Assembly (NCBI RefSeq): GCF_016741775.1
Contig: NZ_JAERRK010000008.1
Span: forward strand, 62,001-126,000
Reading direction: 5' to 3'
DNA: 64,000 nt
From: Streptomyces actinomycinicus
GTDB lineage: Bacteria; Actinomycetota; Actinomycetes; Streptomycetales; Streptomycetaceae
Below are positions 31,940-39,541 of the stretch, piece after piece. How positions within the stretch are numbered: position 1 is the stretch's first letter; every line of letters begins with the position of its first letter. A model generated the notes under the pieces. The model had not been told where the DNA came from. It searched no databases and saw only the letters and a program-made list of their open reading frames with translations. A program made the position numbers and the translations under genes.

Positions 31940-32059
31940 CGCCACGTCAGTCCATATCCCGAAACCGTGGTCTCATCATTCGATCTGCGGGCGTACGGTG
32001 GGCCGTACCGGCGGACGTGGTCCGGCCGGTACGCCGACGAGGGACCAAGGGGTACAGCC

Positions 32060-32881
32060 ATGCCGAGAGCCCGGGAGACCGCCGTCTACACGCACGGGCA
32101 CCACGAGTCGGTGCTGCGCTCGCACACCTGGCGGACCGCCGCCAACTCCGCGGCCTACCTGCTCGGCTCCCTGCAGCCCCGCATGAAGATCCTGGACATC
32201 GGCTGCGGCCCCGGCACGATCACCGCCGACCTGGCGGAACTGGTCCCCGACGGCCATGTCACGGGCGTCGACCGGGCGCCCGGCGTGCTGGAGCAGGCCC
32301 GGGCCACCGCCGCCGGCCGGCACCTGGCCAACGTCGACTTCGCGGTGGCCGACGTGCACGCCCTGGACTACCCGGACGACACGTTCTGCGTGGTCCACGC
32401 CCACCAGGTGCTGCAGCACGTCGGCGACCCGGTGCAGGCGCTGCGCGAGATGCGCCGGGTGACGCGGCCGGGCGGGTTCATCGCCGTACGCGACGCCGAC
32501 TACGCGGCCATGACCTGGTATCCGGCGGTACCCGGTCTGGACGACTGGCTGGAGCTGTACGAGCGGGTGGCCCGCGCCAACGGCGGCGAACCGGACGCCG
32601 GGCGGCGGCTGAAGGCCTGGGCGCGGGCCGCCGGTCTGACCGACGTGACGGCCGGCTCCAGCACCTGGACCTACGCCACGGCAGCGGAACGGGCCTGGTG
32701 GAGCGGCCTGTGGGCGGACCGGACGCTCGCCTCCGACTACGCCGACCGGGTCACGCGGGGCGGTCACGCGACGCCGGAACGGTTGCGGACAGTGTCGGCG
32801 GCCTGGCGGGAGTGGGGGCGTCACGAGGACGGCTGGTTCTCGGTCCTGCACGGAGAGATCCTGTGCCGCAAGGAAACCTGA
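32060..32881 (+). CDS. Class I SAM-dependent methyltransferase
   Basis: The 273-residue protein has motif I ILDIGCGPGTITADLAEL (about 44-61), acidic VTGVDRAPGVLEQARA, motif II DDTFCVVHAHQVLQHVGDPVQALREMRRVTRPGGFIAVRD, and a C-terminal substrate domain. It resembles MenG/UbiE-like small-molecule methyltransferases. AAGGGG precedes the ATG at 32060; an open frame upstream to 31967 lacks homology. It is followed by a perfect 13-bp hairpin before the convergent gas vesicle operon. The substrate is unknown. Confidence 0.88.
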   Translation: MPRARETAVYTHGHHESVLRSHTWRTAANSAAYLLGSLQPRMKILDIGCGPGTITADLAELVPDGHVTGVDRAPGVLEQARATAAGRHLANVDFAVADVHALDYPDDTFCVVHAHQVLQHVGDPVQALREMRRVTRPGGFIAVRDADYAAMTWYPAVPGLDDWLELYERVARANGGEPDAGRRLKAWARAAGLTDVTAGSSTWTYATAAERAWWSGLWADRTLASDYADRVTRGGHATPERLRTVSAAWREWGRHEDGWFSVLHGEILCRKET

Positions 32882-32885
32882 CCGG

Positions 32886-32917
32886 CCCCGCGCCGGCCAG
32901 GTGAGGCCGGCGCGGGG
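32886..32917. terminator. Bidirectional terminator between the methyltransferase and gvpK
   Basis: CCCCGCGCCGGCC (32886-32898) and GGCCGGCGCGGGG (32905-32917) form a perfect 13-bp stem with a 6-nt loop (AGGTGA). It starts 5 bp after the methyltransferase stop and lies 85 bp beyond the end of gvpK. Confidence 0.82.
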
Positions 32918-33001
32918 AAGCGGCGGGGCGGGCCACCGCCGGGGTCGACGACGGGGCAGCAGCAGGCCGGTCACAGGGCAGCGGCGGGCGGGTGCAGCGG
33001 G

Positions 33002-33292
33002 TCAGTCGCGGGGCAGCAGCGGTCCGAGCGGTCCGAGGTCCAGGTTCAGGTCCTCGGGCCGCAGGCCGTACCTGTCCCGCAGCTCGGCCATCCGCTCCTC
33101 CAGGAGCATCAGGGTGAGCCCGATCCGCTCCTCCTGCTCCTCGGTCAGGTCGCCGGTGTCGAAGCGCCGCACGGCCTGCCGCTCCATGAGCTGGCGCAGC
33201 AACTCGACCACGGTGAGCACCAGTTTCACCAGGTCGCGTTCGACGGTGTCGGGCTCGAGGTCGAGCCGTTTGCGCGGGGTGCGCGTGGTCAT
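33002..33292 (-). CDS. gvpK: Gas vesicle protein GvpK
   Basis: The 96-residue protein has the GvpK core: ERDLVKLVLTVVELLRQLMERQAVRRFDTGDLTEEQEERIGLTLMLLEERMAELRDRYGL. It is the last gene of the minus-strand gas vesicle operon and overlaps gvpS by 4 bp. GvpK is an essential minor protein of vesicle assembly in species that make vesicles. In Streptomyces the clusters are common, yet vesicles have not generally been seen, so the working role here is open. The C-terminus ends LGPLGPLLPRD. Confidence 0.95.
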   Translation of the reverse strand: MTTRTPRKRLDLEPDTVERDLVKLVLTVVELLRQLMERQAVRRFDTGDLTEEQEERIGLTLMLLEERMAELRDRYGLRPEDLNLDLGPLGPLLPRD

Positions 33293-33477
33293 GCCGGCTC
33301 CTCGAAGGGCGACGGTACCTGCTGGTTCACGGAGCTGATCAGTGCGTTGAGGTCGATGCGGACGAGGTCGACGTCCGCGATGCGCAGCGTGATGTCACCG
33401 GTGATGACCACTCCGCCGGCGAGCAGCCGGTCCAGCAGGTCCACAAGGGCGACTTCACGGCGTTCGACGACGGTCAC
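33289..33477 (-). CDS. gvpS: Gas vesicle protein GvpS (GvpA-family minor protein)
   Basis: The 62-residue protein is a short GvpA-fold relative: EVALVDLLDRLLAGGVVITGDITLRIADVDLVRIDLNALISSV, with the helix-strand-strand-helix pattern of GvpA. In actinobacterial clusters the gene between gvpL and gvpK is called gvpS. It overlaps gvpL and gvpK by 4 bp each. Such minor homologues are thought to nucleate or cap the vesicle wall. Confidence 0.9.
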   Translation of the reverse strand: MTVVERREVALVDLLDRLLAGGVVITGDITLRIADVDLVRIDLNALISSVNQQVPSPFEEPA

Positions 33478-34349
33478 CGTCCCTCCCCGGCGTTCTCGAC
33501 CGTTGCGCCGGCGGTCTCACCGACGGTCTCACCGGCCGCCTTGCCCGCCGTCTCACCGGCCGCCTCACCCGCCGCCTCACCCGCCGTCTCGCCTGCCGTC
33601 TCGCCGGTGAACGAGTACGCGGCCCACGGGCCGGTGAGTTCCACCCGGATCCCGGGCGCCTCGTCCTTCGTGCGGTCCACCAGTTCCACGAACTCCTCGG
33701 AACGCTTCCGCGGCACCAGATAGGCCGCGTTCATCACATTCCGTCCGGCGGCGCCGGACAGCTCGGCATTCTGCGGGCGGTGCATCCGGAAGTCCTCGGC
33801 CCGCTCGGTGAGGCGTTCGTGCAGGGACCGTGCGAACTGCTCGGCCCGCTGCCATTTCTCCTCCAGCGCGTGGCTCTGCGCGCGCCGGCTGCGCAGGTAG
33901 TCCCGCCCGCTGGCGGGTTTCGCGGCGGGCGCGGGCGTGGCCTCGGCCGGTTCGGCCTCCAGGTAGACCTTCACGCCCCACTCCACGCGCCCGCCCAGCC
34001 GGTCGAGCAACTGCCGGAAGTGATCCTCGCGGGCCTCGATCATCATGCGTACGGCGCTGTCGTCCCGGAAGACGGTCGCGAGCCGCAGCGGCAGCGGCGT
34101 GGTGACCGTGGTCAGCGCATCGATCACGCCCTCGTGGGCGCGGGCGGTCGCGGCCAGCCAGTCCAGGTCCTCCAGGCGGGCCTTCAGGGCCTCCTCGGAG
34201 AAGTCTGCCGCCGGCACGGTACTGACGACGGCGACCAGGCCGTGGTGGTGCAGCAGCGCCGGCGGGGCGCCCCCGATGCCCGTGAGCTGGGCCTGCAGGG
34301 GCGTCCCGAAGGGGCGGCAGACGGCGTACACGTACCGCAGTCCGGTCAT
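33474..34349 (-). CDS. gvpL: Gas vesicle protein GvpL with repeated C-terminal tail
   Basis: The 291-residue protein is a GvpF/GvpL-family assembly factor. It shows LRYVYAVCRPFGTPLQAQLTGIGG at the start, TTVTTPLPLRLATVFRDDSAVRMMI, GRVEWGVKVYLEAE and NVMNAAYLVPRKRSEEFVELVD, ending the fold at ELTGPWAAYSFTGE. The tail after that (about 255-291) is a tetrapeptide repeat of the type G-E-x-A, encoded by 12-bp tandem repeats. The ATG at 34349 overlaps the gvpJ stop by 4 bp. GvpL-type proteins chaperone GvpA before assembly. The tail is not needed for the fold and is probably disordered. Confidence 0.93.
   Translation of the reverse strand: MTGLRYVYAVCRPFGTPLQAQLTGIGGAPPALLHHHGLVAVVSTVPAADFSEEALKARLEDLDWLAATARAHEGVIDALTTVTTPLPLRLATVFRDDSAVRMMIEAREDHFRQLLDRLGGRVEWGVKVYLEAEPAEATPAPAAKPASGRDYLRSRRAQSHALEEKWQRAEQFARSLHERLTERAEDFRMHRPQNAELSGAAGRNVMNAAYLVPRKRSEEFVELVDRTKDEAPGIRVELTGPWAAYSFTGETAGETAGEAAGEAAGETAGKAAGETVGETAGATVENAGEGR
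33505..33606. repeat. 12-bp tandem repeats in the gvpL tail
   Basis: About eight degenerate 12-bp units, such as CTCACCGGCCGC and CTCACCCGCCGC on the plus strand, encode G-E-T-A and G-E-A-A repeats on the minus strand. The exact 12-bp period keeps the frame. Confidence 0.85.
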
Positions 34350-34681
34350 GGTGCCTCCTTGGGGGCGCGGCCCGGCTCGAGTTCCTCCAGCCGGGCGAGG
34401 CGTTCTCTCAGCTCGGCGTTCTCCCGGGCCAGCTCGTCCCGGCGGGCCCGGGAGGAGAGCGCCGGGTCGGTCTCCCACCAGTCGATGCCCATCTCCTTGG
34501 CCTTGTCGACCGAGGCGACGATGAGCCGCAGCTTGACGGTGAGCAGTTCGATGTCGAGCAGGTTGATCCTGATGTCCCCAGCGATGACGATACCCTTGTC
34601 GAGCACGCGTTCGAGGATGTCGGCAAGGTTGGCCCCCGAGCCCTGGCCGTAGGGCTCGGGAAGGCGGCTGGGCATCGTCAT
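34346..34681 (-). CDS. gvpJ: Gas vesicle protein GvpJ
   Basis: The 111-residue protein has the GvpA-family fold (LADILERVLDKGIVIAGDIRINLLDIELLTVKLRLIVASVDKAKEMG) followed by the GvpJ signature WWETDPALSS. A charged coiled-coil-like C-terminus ends it (RRDELARENAELRERLARLEELEPG). GvpJ is a minor wall protein, thought to form the conical tips. It overlaps gvpZ and gvpL by 4 bp each. Confidence 0.94.
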   Translation of the reverse strand: MTMPSRLPEPYGQGSGANLADILERVLDKGIVIAGDIRINLLDIELLTVKLRLIVASVDKAKEMGIDWWETDPALSSRARRDELARENAELRERLARLEELEPGRAPKEAP

Positions 34682-35886
34682 CGACGGCTCCCGCGCTCGG
34701 CGTACTCGGGCTCTTCCTCCTCGTACTCCTCGTCCTCCCCGCCTTCGTCCTCGTAGGAGTCCTCGGCGGGCTCCGCCTCTTCCTCGCCCTCCTCGGCCTC
34801 GGCCTCGTCCTCGTCCTCGTACGGGCCCTCTTCCTCGTCCTCGTAGGCGCCCTCTTCGTCCTCGCCGGGCTCCTCTTCGTCCTCGCCGGGCTCCTCTTCC
34901 TCCTCGTCGGGCTCCTCGCGTTCCTCGTCAGCCTCCTCGGGGCGTTCCTCGTCCTCCTCCTCGGGGGCCTGTCCTTCGGCCTCCCGCTCCTTCTCCTCGG
35001 CCTCCTCGGCCTCGGCGTCCTCGTGGCTGCGGACCACCTCGCCGTCGCGGATCTCGCCGCGCCAGCTGTCCTCCGCCTCTCCCTTGATCGTGATGAAGCG
35101 GGCGAAGTTCTTCAGGTCCAGCCTGGCCCGGCGGCCCTGGGCCCGCCAGATGTTGCCGGTCTTCTCGAACAAGCCGGTCGGGTAGTACTCCATGACCAGC
35201 AGGACCCGGGTGAGGTTCTCCTCCAGCCGGTGGAAGGAGACCACGCCCTTCGTGGTGCCCTTGGCGCCCTCCGACGTCCACTGGATGCGGTAGTCGGGGA
35301 TCTGCTCGGTGGTCTGGGCCTTCCAGCTGCGGGTGGACCAGAAGATCTTCGCCTGCCAGTCGGAGTGGGTGTCGTCGGCGCGGTTCGCGCTCTTGACGCC
35401 CTTGGCGAAGGTGGAGAAGTCCTGGTACTGGGTCCACTGGTCGTAGGCGGTGCGCTGCGGCACGCCGACGTCGACGGACTCCATGATGACCGTGGGCTTC
35501 TTGCCCGCCTTGCCCTTCTTGCCCTTGCTGCCGCCGAGGCTTCTGACCGCGTCCATCACATTCTCCTTGGCACGGGAGGCGCCCAGTTCCAGCGCCGTGC
35601 GCAGCGGGCCCTTGCCCTCGGCGAGCTTGCGCCCGCCGTCGAGCGCGAGCTTGGCGAAGCCCGGGCTGTTGCCCTCGGCGATGTCGTTCAGCTTGCCGGT
35701 GGTCTCGCCGAGCTTGCGGCCGAAGCCGGTGAGCAGCTTCGTGGCCTGAGCGGACAGGAATTCCTGTGCCTCCGCCTTGAGGCGGTCGGCGGCCTCACTG
35801 TGCGCGAGATCGGTCAGCGGGCTGCCCTTGGCCGCACCGGCGGCCTTGCCCGCCGTCGAGCGGGCGGATCCGAGGGTCTCGCTCAT
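34678..35886 (-). CDS. gvpZ: Gas vesicle cluster SRPBCC protein GvpZ with very acidic tail
   Basis: The 402-residue protein has a helical N-terminal part (1-130). An SRPBCC/polyketide-cyclase fold follows (about 132-285): ESVDVGVPQRTAYDQWTQYQDFSTFAKGVKSA, AKIFWSTRSWKAQTTEQIPDYRIQWTSEG and VVSFHRLEENLTRVLLVMEYYPTG. The last 116 residues (from about 287) contain 70 Asp/Glu, mostly in runs such as DEEEEEPGEDEEEPGEDEEG. The tail should be disordered and strongly negative. It faces an equally odd basic tail on GvpY, encoded next to it with a 4-bp overlap. The SRPBCC fold usually binds a hydrophobic ligand. A link to vesicle assembly or DNA is not established. Confidence 0.88.
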   Translation of the reverse strand: MSETLGSARSTAGKAAGAAKGSPLTDLAHSEAADRLKAEAQEFLSAQATKLLTGFGRKLGETTGKLNDIAEGNSPGFAKLALDGGRKLAEGKGPLRTALELGASRAKENVMDAVRSLGGSKGKKGKAGKKPTVIMESVDVGVPQRTAYDQWTQYQDFSTFAKGVKSANRADDTHSDWQAKIFWSTRSWKAQTTEQIPDYRIQWTSEGAKGTTKGVVSFHRLEENLTRVLLVMEYYPTGLFEKTGNIWRAQGRRARLDLKNFARFITIKGEAEDSWRGEIRDGEVVRSHEDAEAEEAEEKEREAEGQAPEEEDEERPEEADEEREEPDEEEEEPGEDEEEPGEDEEGAYEDEEEGPYEDEDEAEAEEGEEEAEPAEDSYEDEGGEDEEYEEEEPEYAERGSRR

Positions 35887-36527
35887 CGTTCGTCACCGCC
35901 CTTCGAACGGCCGCCGGCACGCCGGGCGGCGCCGCCGGCCGAGGCCGTCTTCTGCGCGGCCGTCTTGCGGGCCGCGGTCGTCTTCTTGGCCGCCGCCTTC
36001 TTCGCGGGAGCCGTCTTCCTGGCTGCGGCCTTCTTGGCGGAGGGCTTCTGCCCCGACGCCTTCCCGGCCGGCTTCTTGCCGCGCGACTCGTCCTCCTGGG
36101 CCTCGCGGTCGTCACCCTCCCGGTCGCCCCGGTCCTCCCGGTCCTCCCGGTCGGCGGACTCCTCGGGAGCCTCGTCCTCGTCCTGCTCCTCGTCCGGTCC
36201 GCCGGGCAGTGCTCCGGACAGCTGGTCGCGGACCTGCGCGGTACGGCCGTGCAGCCGGTCGGCGAGCGTGTTCATCTGCCGCTCGACCATCGCACCGGTG
36301 GCCGCCTTGCCGGCGCCTCGCAGGTCCTGGCGCAGCTGGTCCCCGAGTTCCTTGAACTGGGGGTTGTTCTTGAGCTGCTGGTTCACCAGGTCCGCGACCA
36401 TCTTCGGACTGAGGTTGAGCTTCTTGCCGGCCACCAGCGAGCCGACCGCGAGCGCCATTTTCAGCTTCTTCGTGCGCCCGAGCAGATATCCGGCCCCTAT
36501 GGCGAGGCCCATCGCAGTGCGGTTCAT
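35883..36527 (-). CDS. gvpY: Gas vesicle cluster protein GvpY with histone-H1-like tail
   Basis: The 214-residue protein begins with a hydrophobic stretch (MNRTAMGLAIGAGYLLGRTKKLKMALAVGSLVAG) and a helical domain (to about 108). An acidic segment follows (EEQDEDEAPEESADREDREDRGDREG). The last 66 residues hold 21 Lys/Arg in KKAAA/KTAAA units, like eukaryotic histone H1 and bacterial H1-like tails. Such tails bind DNA or acidic proteins; the acidic GvpZ encoded alongside is an obvious candidate partner. The ATG at 36527 overlaps gvpG by 4 bp. Function is inferred only from composition and context. Confidence 0.85.
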   Translation of the reverse strand: MNRTAMGLAIGAGYLLGRTKKLKMALAVGSLVAGKKLNLSPKMVADLVNQQLKNNPQFKELGDQLRQDLRGAGKAATGAMVERQMNTLADRLHGRTAQVRDQLSGALPGGPDEEQDEDEAPEESADREDREDRGDREGDDREAQEDESRGKKPAGKASGQKPSAKKAAARKTAPAKKAAAKKTTAARKTAAQKTASAGGAARRAGGRSKGGDER

Positions 36528-36787
36528 CGTCCCGTCCCGTTGCCTGTGGTGTCGCCGGAGCGCTGGGCGATCTCCAGCCGGTCGAGCAGTTCGTCCTCGC
36601 GCCGGTCGAACTCCTCCTCGGTGATCTCGCCTGCCTCCAGCTGTTCTTCGAGGCGGGCGAGTTCGGCCCGTACGGTGGCGGGGTCGTAGTAGATCCGTTC
36701 CGCCTCGCGGAGCACCTGCCTGATGGCCCACGCGCTGCCGCGCACGGGCGCGAACGGCAGCATCAGTACTTCGCCGATCAGTCCCAC
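36524..36787 (-). CDS. gvpG: Gas vesicle protein GvpG
   Basis: The 87-residue protein has the GvpG pattern: MGLIGEVLMLPFAPVRGSAWAIRQVLREAERIYYDPATVRAELARLEEQLEAGEITEEEFDRREDELLDRL. GvpG is a small assembly protein that binds other Gvp proteins. It lies 30 bp after the end of gvpF, the one larger gap in the middle of the operon, and overlaps gvpY by 4 bp. Confidence 0.94.
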   Translation of the reverse strand: MGLIGEVLMLPFAPVRGSAWAIRQVLREAERIYYDPATVRAELARLEEQLEAGEITEEEFDRREDELLDRLEIAQRSGDTTGNGTGR

Positions 36788-36817
36788 GGTGGTCTCCTTC
36801 CGCTCGGGCCCGGAGCG

Positions 36818-37588
36818 CTACTGCGCGCCTGCGCCCGCGCCTTCCGCACGGCCGGCGGTCTGGGCGGGCCCGGGTTCCACGAAGCTGTAGGGCGGCAGCG
36901 GGCCGTTGACCCGCAGGTCGAGATGCGGGTGGCTCTTGCGGACCTGCTCGACGGTGCCGAGGAATTGCTCGGCCGAGTCCCGCGGCACCAGGTACGACAC
37001 GTTCAGCAGCCAGCCGGTGGACTCGGGGCCCACGCTGACCGCGGCGGCGGCCGGCGTCAGCAGGCCCTCGACCTCGCCGGCGTCCTCGGCCTCCTTGGCC
37101 TTGACCGCGGCGGCCACCATTTCGCCGAGGCGGATCTTGTCGTCGTAGCTGCCTCCGCCGGAGCGGCGGTTGGCCTCGGCGAGGGCCCGCACATCGGGGT
37201 TCGCGGCCATCACCAGGTGCAGGACGGCCTCTTCGACATGGGTGGCCTTGACGTTGTACTCGACCTTGCCGTCGAGTTCCCGCAGCCGTTCCGCGTAATG
37301 TCCGGCCCGCTCGGTCAGCACCTGTGTGACGGCGTCGTCGTCGGGGGCGACGCTGCCGAAGCGCATGGGCAGCACACAGCCGGCGGCGCCGGCCTCGGCC
37401 AGCACGTTCTGGTGGGCGAGCAGGTCCCGGCGCTTGGGACGCAGGTCCTCCGGTGCGTCACTGACCACGGCGGTCAGCTCGCCCGCCGTGAGGAGGCGCA
37501 CCGGGCGGGCCGGCTCGCCGACGCCCGTCATGCCTTCGGGCAGGGCGGGGTGCGACCGGTCGGTGATCCCGTAGACGTAGGTGCTCAC
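36818..37588 (-). CDS. gvpF: Gas vesicle protein GvpF
   Basis: The 256-residue protein is a GvpF/GvpL-family member: [68 protein letters not shown] and [43 protein letters not shown]. GvpF is located at the inner wall or acts as an assembly chaperone. It overlaps gvpA by 4 bp, and the stop is 30 bp from gvpG. The tail ([12 protein letters not shown]) is short and flexible. Confidence 0.95.
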   Translation of the reverse strand: MSTYVYGITDRSHPALPEGMTGVGEPARPVRLLTAGELTAVVSDAPEDLRPKRRDLLAHQNVLAEAGAAGCVLPMRFGSVAPDDDAVTQVLTERAGHYAERLRELDGKVEYNVKATHVEEAVLHLVMAANPDVRALAEANRRSGGGSYDDKIRLGEMVAAAVKAKEAEDAGEVEGLLTPAAAAVSVGPESTGWLLNVSYLVPRDSAEQFLGTVEQVRKSHPHLDLRVNGPLPPYSFVEPGPAQTAGRAEGAGAGAQ

Positions 37589-38007
37589 TCCTGCTCCTCC
37601 TTCCGGCGCGCCGGAGCCTTACGGGCGCGCGGCCGGGACTCGGCGTCCCCTTCCTGGCGGGCCTGGTTGAAGGCGTCCGATATGGTCTGCGCGGCACCGG
37701 ACAGCGCCCCCTTGGACTTGCCGCGGGCGCCGGACTCGGTGACCTCGCCGACGATCTCGGGCAGCCCGGGGTCCTTGTGGGGGCCGGACTCCAGGTCGAG
37801 GCGGTTGCACGCCTCGGCGAAGCGGAGGTAGGTGTCGACGCTGGCCACGACGACCCGGACGTCGATCTTCAGGATCTCGATGCCGACCAGAGAGACGCGG
37901 ACGAACGCGTCGATGACGAGCCCACGGTCCAGGACCAGCTCAAGTACGTCGTAGAGGCCGCTGCTGCCGCCTCCGCCTCCGGTCTGCTGTGCCGGAACAA
38001 CAGTCAT
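37585..38007 (-). CDS. gvpA: Major gas vesicle structural protein GvpA (extended)
   Basis: The 140-residue protein has the GvpA core at about 19-70 ([54 protein letters not shown]), which forms the vesicle wall rib in organisms that make vesicles. The N-terminus adds a Gly-rich segment and the C-terminus a 65-residue extension rich in Lys, Arg and Glu. Classical GvpA is about 70 residues, so this one is double length, as is common in Streptomyces. gvpF overlaps its end; gvpO lies 90 bp upstream. Confidence 0.95.
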   Translation of the reverse strand: MTVVPAQQTGGGGGSSGLYDVLELVLDRGLVIDAFVRVSLVGIEILKIDVRVVVASVDTYLRFAEACNRLDLESGPHKDPGLPEIVGEVTESGARGKSKGALSGAAQTISDAFNQARQEGDAESRPRARKAPARRKEEQE

Positions 38008-38097
38008 GCCGGCGATTCCTCCTCATGCGTAGTCGGTTCGCGGTCTGCCCCGCGCGGAGCCGGTTCGCGGTCCGCGCGGGCGGGTACGGGCGGTGAC

Positions 38098-38502
38098 TCA
38101 GCGGCCACCGCGCGGATCGGCCCTGCCGCGTTCGTAGCGGCGGACGCGGCGGTAACCGGTCAGCTGGCCCTCCGGGTCCAGTTCGACCTGGTAGCTCGCC
38201 ATCAGACTCATGGTGTCGGGCACCCTCGCCAGTTCGAGGACCTCGACCTCCAGCGCCCACCCGTCGTCGGTCTGCTCGAACGAGGACACCGATTCCGGGG
38301 CGAGGCCGGTGAGTTCCGCGAGCTGGGCGCGCGCCTGACGCAGCACCTCCATGGGGCTCGGACGGTTGCCGTCCGCCGCGCGCCTCTCGTTTGCGCTCTG
38401 TGTGTTCTGTGCTTCTCGTGGCTCGTGTGGTTCCTGTGGCTCCCGAGAATCGTGTGATTCCCGTGAACTCTGCGACTCTGATGTGTTCTTTGCGTTCGAC
38501 AT
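38098..38502 (-). CDS. gvpO: Gas vesicle protein GvpO
   Basis: The 134-residue protein has a GvpO-like domain at about 45-125 (SPMEVLRQARAQLAELTGLAPESVSSFEQTDDGWALEVEVLELARVPDTMSLMASYQVELDPEGQLTGYRRVRRYERG). The N-terminal 40 residues are a low-complexity Ser/Glu/His/Arg stretch with unusually even base composition on the plus strand. The ATG at 38502 follows GGGGAGAGG; a start at 38544 is in frame but less likely. It is the first gene of the operon. The gap 38503-38608 before it should hold the operon promoter. Confidence 0.92.
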   Translation of the reverse strand: MSNAKNTSESQSSRESHDSREPQEPHEPREAQNTQSANERRAADGNRPSPMEVLRQARAQLAELTGLAPESVSSFEQTDDGWALEVEVLELARVPDTMSLMASYQVELDPEGQLTGYRRVRRYERGRADPRGGR

Positions 38503-38608
38503 GGCCACCTCTCCCCTGCGTGTGGCCGCCAGGCCCACGGCCAAACCTCAGGAGGCGGACCGCGTGGGACGAGAACACCGTCGTCGGTGGTGGGAGGGGG
38601 TACGTGCG

Positions 38609-39541
38609 TCAGCCACGCAGTGCCGCGAGGCGGCTCCTGGGACGCTTCAGGGAGCGGCCGCGGCCCGGCGCGCCGGCCCAGGGGTCGCTGCGCGCCTGGT
38701 CCACGGCGTCGGCGAGGGACCAACGGCGGGCGTCGACACCCGGGTCGTCCACCTGTTCCCAGGTTAGAGGCACCGCCACGGGCGCGCCCGGGCGGGCACG
38801 GACGGTGTACGGCGCGACGGCGGTCTGTGCGTACCCGTTGCGCTGCACATCGAGATACAGGCGGTCACCGCGGTCCTGTTTGCGGGCAGCGGTGGTGAGC
38901 CGGTCCGGGTGCTGTGCGACGGCGAATTCGGCGACGTCGTGGGCGAAGGCCCGTACGTCGTCGAAGTCGTGGCTGCCGTCGAGCGGGACGACGAGGTGCA
39001 GGCCGCGCGAGCCCGTGGTCATCGGGGCGGCGGGCAGGCCGAGTTCGCCGAGCAGCTCGCGCAGCCCGCCCGCGGCCTCGCGGACGGCGCCGAAGTCGTC
39101 ACCGGGGGGATCGAGGTCGAACACCAGCCGGTCGGGGTGGTCGGGCCCGCGGGCCCGGTCGGTGCGCGAGAGCCAGCGGTGGAGGGTGAGGCAGGCCTGG
39201 TCGGCCAGGTACAGCAGGGTGGCGGTGTCGTCGCACACGACGTGCGTGACGGTACCGCCCTCCTTGGCGACCTCGGCGCGGGTGATCCAGTCCGGGTAGT
39301 GCTCGGGGGTGTTCTTCTGCATGAACCGCTGCCCGTCCAGTCCGTCCGGATACCGCTCCAGCATCAGCGGACGGCCCCGGACGTGGGGCAGCAGGTACGG
39401 CGCGACGGACCGGTAGTAGTCGGCCAGGTCCCCCTTGGTGTACTCCGACGCGCTCCCGCCGCCGGGGAAGAGCACCTTCCCCGGCCGCCGGATCTGCACC
39501 GTGCGGCGCCCCGCGCGTACGGCCCGCACGTCGTCGCTCAT
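38609..39541 (-). CDS. LigD-type primase-polymerase domain protein
   Basis: The 310-residue protein is a stand-alone LigD polymerase domain of non-homologous end joining: KVLFPGGGSASEYTKGDLADYYRSVAPYLLPHVRGRPLMLERYPDG, FVFDLDPPGDDF with catalytic Asp residues, TTGSRGLHLVVPL and GDRLYLDVQRNGYAQTAVAPYTVRARPGAPVAVPL. It adds ribonucleotides or short patches at broken ends together with Ku and a ligase. No Ku or ligase domain is in the window. Its start overlaps the transketolase stop by 4 bp, an odd pairing. Streptomyces often have several such proteins. Confidence 0.92.
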   Translation of the reverse strand: MSDDVRAVRAGRRTVQIRRPGKVLFPGGGSASEYTKGDLADYYRSVAPYLLPHVRGRPLMLERYPDGLDGQRFMQKNTPEHYPDWITRAEVAKEGGTVTHVVCDDTATLLYLADQACLTLHRWLSRTDRARGPDHPDRLVFDLDPPGDDFGAVREAAGGLRELLGELGLPAAPMTTGSRGLHLVVPLDGSHDFDDVRAFAHDVAEFAVAQHPDRLTTAARKQDRGDRLYLDVQRNGYAQTAVAPYTVRARPGAPVAVPLTWEQVDDPGVDARRWSLADAVDQARSDPWAGAPGRGRSLKRPRSRLAALRG

